From an uncultured SAR86 cluster bacterium (lineage in GTDB: Bacteria; Pseudomonadota; Gammaproteobacteria; Magnimaribacterales; TMED112): a stretch of 64,000 nt of DNA. How positions within the stretch are numbered: position 1 is the first letter of the stretch; each line of letters starts with the position of its first letter. Under the pieces are notes generated by a model. That model had not been told where the DNA came from and searched no databases. It worked only from the letters and a program-made list of their open reading frames with translations. Positions 62,599-64,000 of the stretch are shown in pieces. The stretch spans positions 104,013 to 168,012 of the forward strand of contig CACEYZ010000001.1 in NCBI GenBank assembly GCA_902563885.1. The letters are read 5' to 3'. Made by a program: the position numbers and the translations under genes.

Positions 62599-64000
62599 TT
62601 AAATTTTTTTCCCTGCAAGCTTAAACCAAGTATCGATAACTGTATCAGGATTTAAAGACATCGATTGGATATTTTTCTTTAACAACCAGTCTGCTAAATC
62701 TGGATGATCTGAGGGACCTTGTCCACAAATTCCAATATATTTACCCTTCTTTAAACAAGCATCAATTGAAAGTGAAAGCATGATTTTTACAGCGTCATCT
62801 CTTTCATCAAAAACATCTGCTACTAGAGAAGAATCTCTATCCAAGCCTAATGTAAGTTGTGTCATATCATTTGAGCCTATAGACATTCCGTCAAAATATT
62901 TTAAAAACGAATCTGCTAAAAGAGCATTTGACGGAAGTTCAGACATCATAATTATTTTTAATCCGTCTTTACCTCTTTTTAAACCATTTGCTTCAAGCAA
63001 ATTAATAACATCTTTAGCCTCATTTAATGTTCTTATAAATGGAATCATAAGTTGCACATTATTTAAACCCATCTCATTTCTAACTTTTTTAAATGCCTCA
63101 CATTCCAATTGAAAACAATCTTTAAAGGCCTCAGATACGTATCTGCCTGCTCCACGAAATCCAAGCATTGGATTTTCTTCTTTAGGTTCAAACTGTTTGC
63201 CCCCTATTAAATTTGCATATTCATTAGATTTAAAATCAGACATTCTCACAATAACAGGTTTGTTATTGAAGGCTGCTCCAATTGTAGCTATCCCTTCAGA
63301 CAGTTTTGATATAAAAAAATTTATAGGATCTTCATATCCATACATTTTTTTATCAATCAATCTCTTTGTTGATTTATCAACTTTTGAGTATTGAATTAAA
63401 GCCTTTGGATGGATACCTATCATTTTATTAATAATAAATTCAAGCCTAGCCAATCCTACTCCCTCGTTCGGTATTCTTGAGAAACTAAAAGCTTTATCAG
63501 GATTGCCGACATTCATCATAATTTTGACAGGAATTTTTGGGAGCTTGGATATTTCATACTCTTTTGTCTCATAATCCAATTTTCCCTTATAAACCTTCCC
63601 TAATTCTCCTTCAGCACAAGAAACAGTAACAGGCGAGCCTGAATTTAAAATATTTGTAGCATTATTCGTTCCAACTATCGCAGGAATACCAAGCTCACGT
63701 GCAATTATAGCTGCATGACAAGTTCTCCCTCCTCTATTCGTTATAATGCCAGATGCTCTTTTCATAACTGGCTCCCAATCAGGATCGGTCATATCAGCCA
63801 CTAAAACATCGCCTTCTTTTACTCTGTCCATATTCTTTGGACTATCGATTATTTTGGTGATACCTGCTCCAATTTTTTGTCCAATACTTCTGCCTGTAAT
63901 TAATATTTCAGAATTTTCTTTTAATGAAAATTTTGTGATTTTATTACTAGAACTACTGTGAACTGTCTCTGGACGTGCTTGAAGAATATATATTTTATTA
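62599..64000 (-). CDS. ppsA: Phosphoenolpyruvate synthase, 3' part (5' end outside window)
   Basis: Converts pyruvate and ATP to PEP, AMP and phosphate for gluconeogenesis. The frame is open to base 64000, and residues before the internal Met at 63831 ([13 protein letters not shown]) are the conserved family linker, so the gene continues beyond the window. Present here: the phosphohistidine domain with [17 protein letters not shown] (catalytic His) and the C-terminal PEP/pyruvate barrel with [28 protein letters not shown] and [10 protein letters not shown], and the catalytic Cys segment [11 protein letters not shown]. About 467 of roughly 790 residues are seen. Confidence 0.97.
   Translation of the reverse strand, partial: NKIYILQARPETVHSSSSNKITKFSLKENSEILITGRSIGQKIGAGITKIIDSPKNMDRVKEGDVLVADMTDPDWEPVMKRASGIITNRGGRTCHAAIIARELGIPAIVGTNNATNILNSGSPVTVSCAEGELGKVYKGKLDYETKEYEISKLPKIPVKIMMNVGNPDKAFSFSRIPNEGVGLARLEFIINKMIGIHPKALIQYSKVDKSTKRLIDKKMYGYEDPINFFISKLSEGIATIGAAFNNKPVIVRMSDFKSNEYANLIGGKQFEPKEENPMLGFRGAGRYVSEAFKDCFQLECEAFKKVRNEMGLNNVQLMIPFIRTLNEAKDVINLLEANGLKRGKDGLKIIMMSELPSNALLADSFLKYFDGMSIGSNDMTQLTLGLDRDSSLVADVFDERDDAVKIMLSLSIDACLKKGKYIGICGQGPSDHPDLADWLLKKNIQSMSLNPDTVIDTWFKLAGKKI

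Noticed and set aside
1-64000. CRISPR array, insertion sequences, prophage or integron
   Set aside because: No direct-repeat arrays, transposase, integrase or phage genes are seen; genes are contiguous housekeeping and metabolic genes.

Overview
The window is AT-rich, gene-dense bacterial DNA with about 57 protein genes and no recognisable rRNA, tRNA, CRISPR array, prophage or insertion sequence. Gene content and order are gammaproteobacterial: infA / clpA-clpS / icd / mnmA-purB, Na+-NQR with apbE and nqrM, a csiV-like gene, LolCD-MsbA-LpxK-KdsB-MurB, and a homodimeric-type AceE. Low GC, very short or negative intergenic distances and loss of accessory syntenic genes (hflD, cspD, aat and mfd are not at their usual places) suggest a streamlined free-living marine gammaproteobacterium, SAR86-like. 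That lineage call is inference.

Layout. 1-5.8 kb: glutamate synthase gltB (5' end outside the window) and gltD, closed by a strong bidirectional terminator. 5.8-7.9 kb: two paralogous small membrane proteins of unknown function, an SRPBCC-fold protein and a GNAT acetyltransferase. 7.9-17.4 kb: infA, clpA, clpS and icd, with icd divergent from an mnmA-purB-aceB-aceA operon, so NADP-isocitrate dehydrogenase and the glyoxylate shunt face each other across 66 bp. 17.4-19.2 kb: a VCBS/FG-GAP lipoprotein. 19.2-29.7 kb, minus strand: two acyl-CoA dehydrogenases, an N-terminally extended GAPDH, nqrABCDEF, apbE and a 52-aa nqrM. 29.7-34.4 kb: CsiV-like protein, NfuA, a 54-aa membrane protein, EtfAB and ETF-quinone oxidoreductase. 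34.4-36.9 kb: DUF885 metallopeptidase and S1/P1 nuclease. 36.9-49.0 kb, minus strand: trpS, MFS transporter, hemH, aldehyde dehydrogenase, lolC, lolD, a single msbA-lpxK fusion gene, kdsB, murB, LysE-type exporter and DUF1285. 49-56 kb: DUF349 protein, sterol-desaturase-like hydroxylase, SixA-like phosphatase, flavin monooxygenase, DUF3445 (HODM-like) protein, Na+/alanine symporter and a CIA30 protein with a duplicated motif. 56-64 kb: S9 peptidase, aceE, aceF, a thioredoxin-fold protein and the 3' part of ppsA.

How it fits together. Acyl-CoA dehydrogenases pass electrons through ETF and ETF-QO to quinone, while Na+-NQR feeds NADH electrons into the same pool and builds a sodium gradient that the Na+-coupled AGCS symporter can use. 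PDH makes acetyl-CoA, the glyoxylate shunt saves its carbon, and PEP synthase and GAPDH fit gluconeogenic flow. The picture is a heterotroph using lipids, peptides and small organic acids, with a compact envelope-biogenesis block.

The most notable points are the MsbA-LpxK fusion, the unknown membrane-protein pair, the tandem duplication inside the CIA30 motif, the near-universal abutting or overlapping of convergent genes, and TTG start codons fused to TGA stops. No intergenic stretch exceeds 300 bases; the longest (251 bases, 6624-6874) is AT-rich and contains only inverted repeats.
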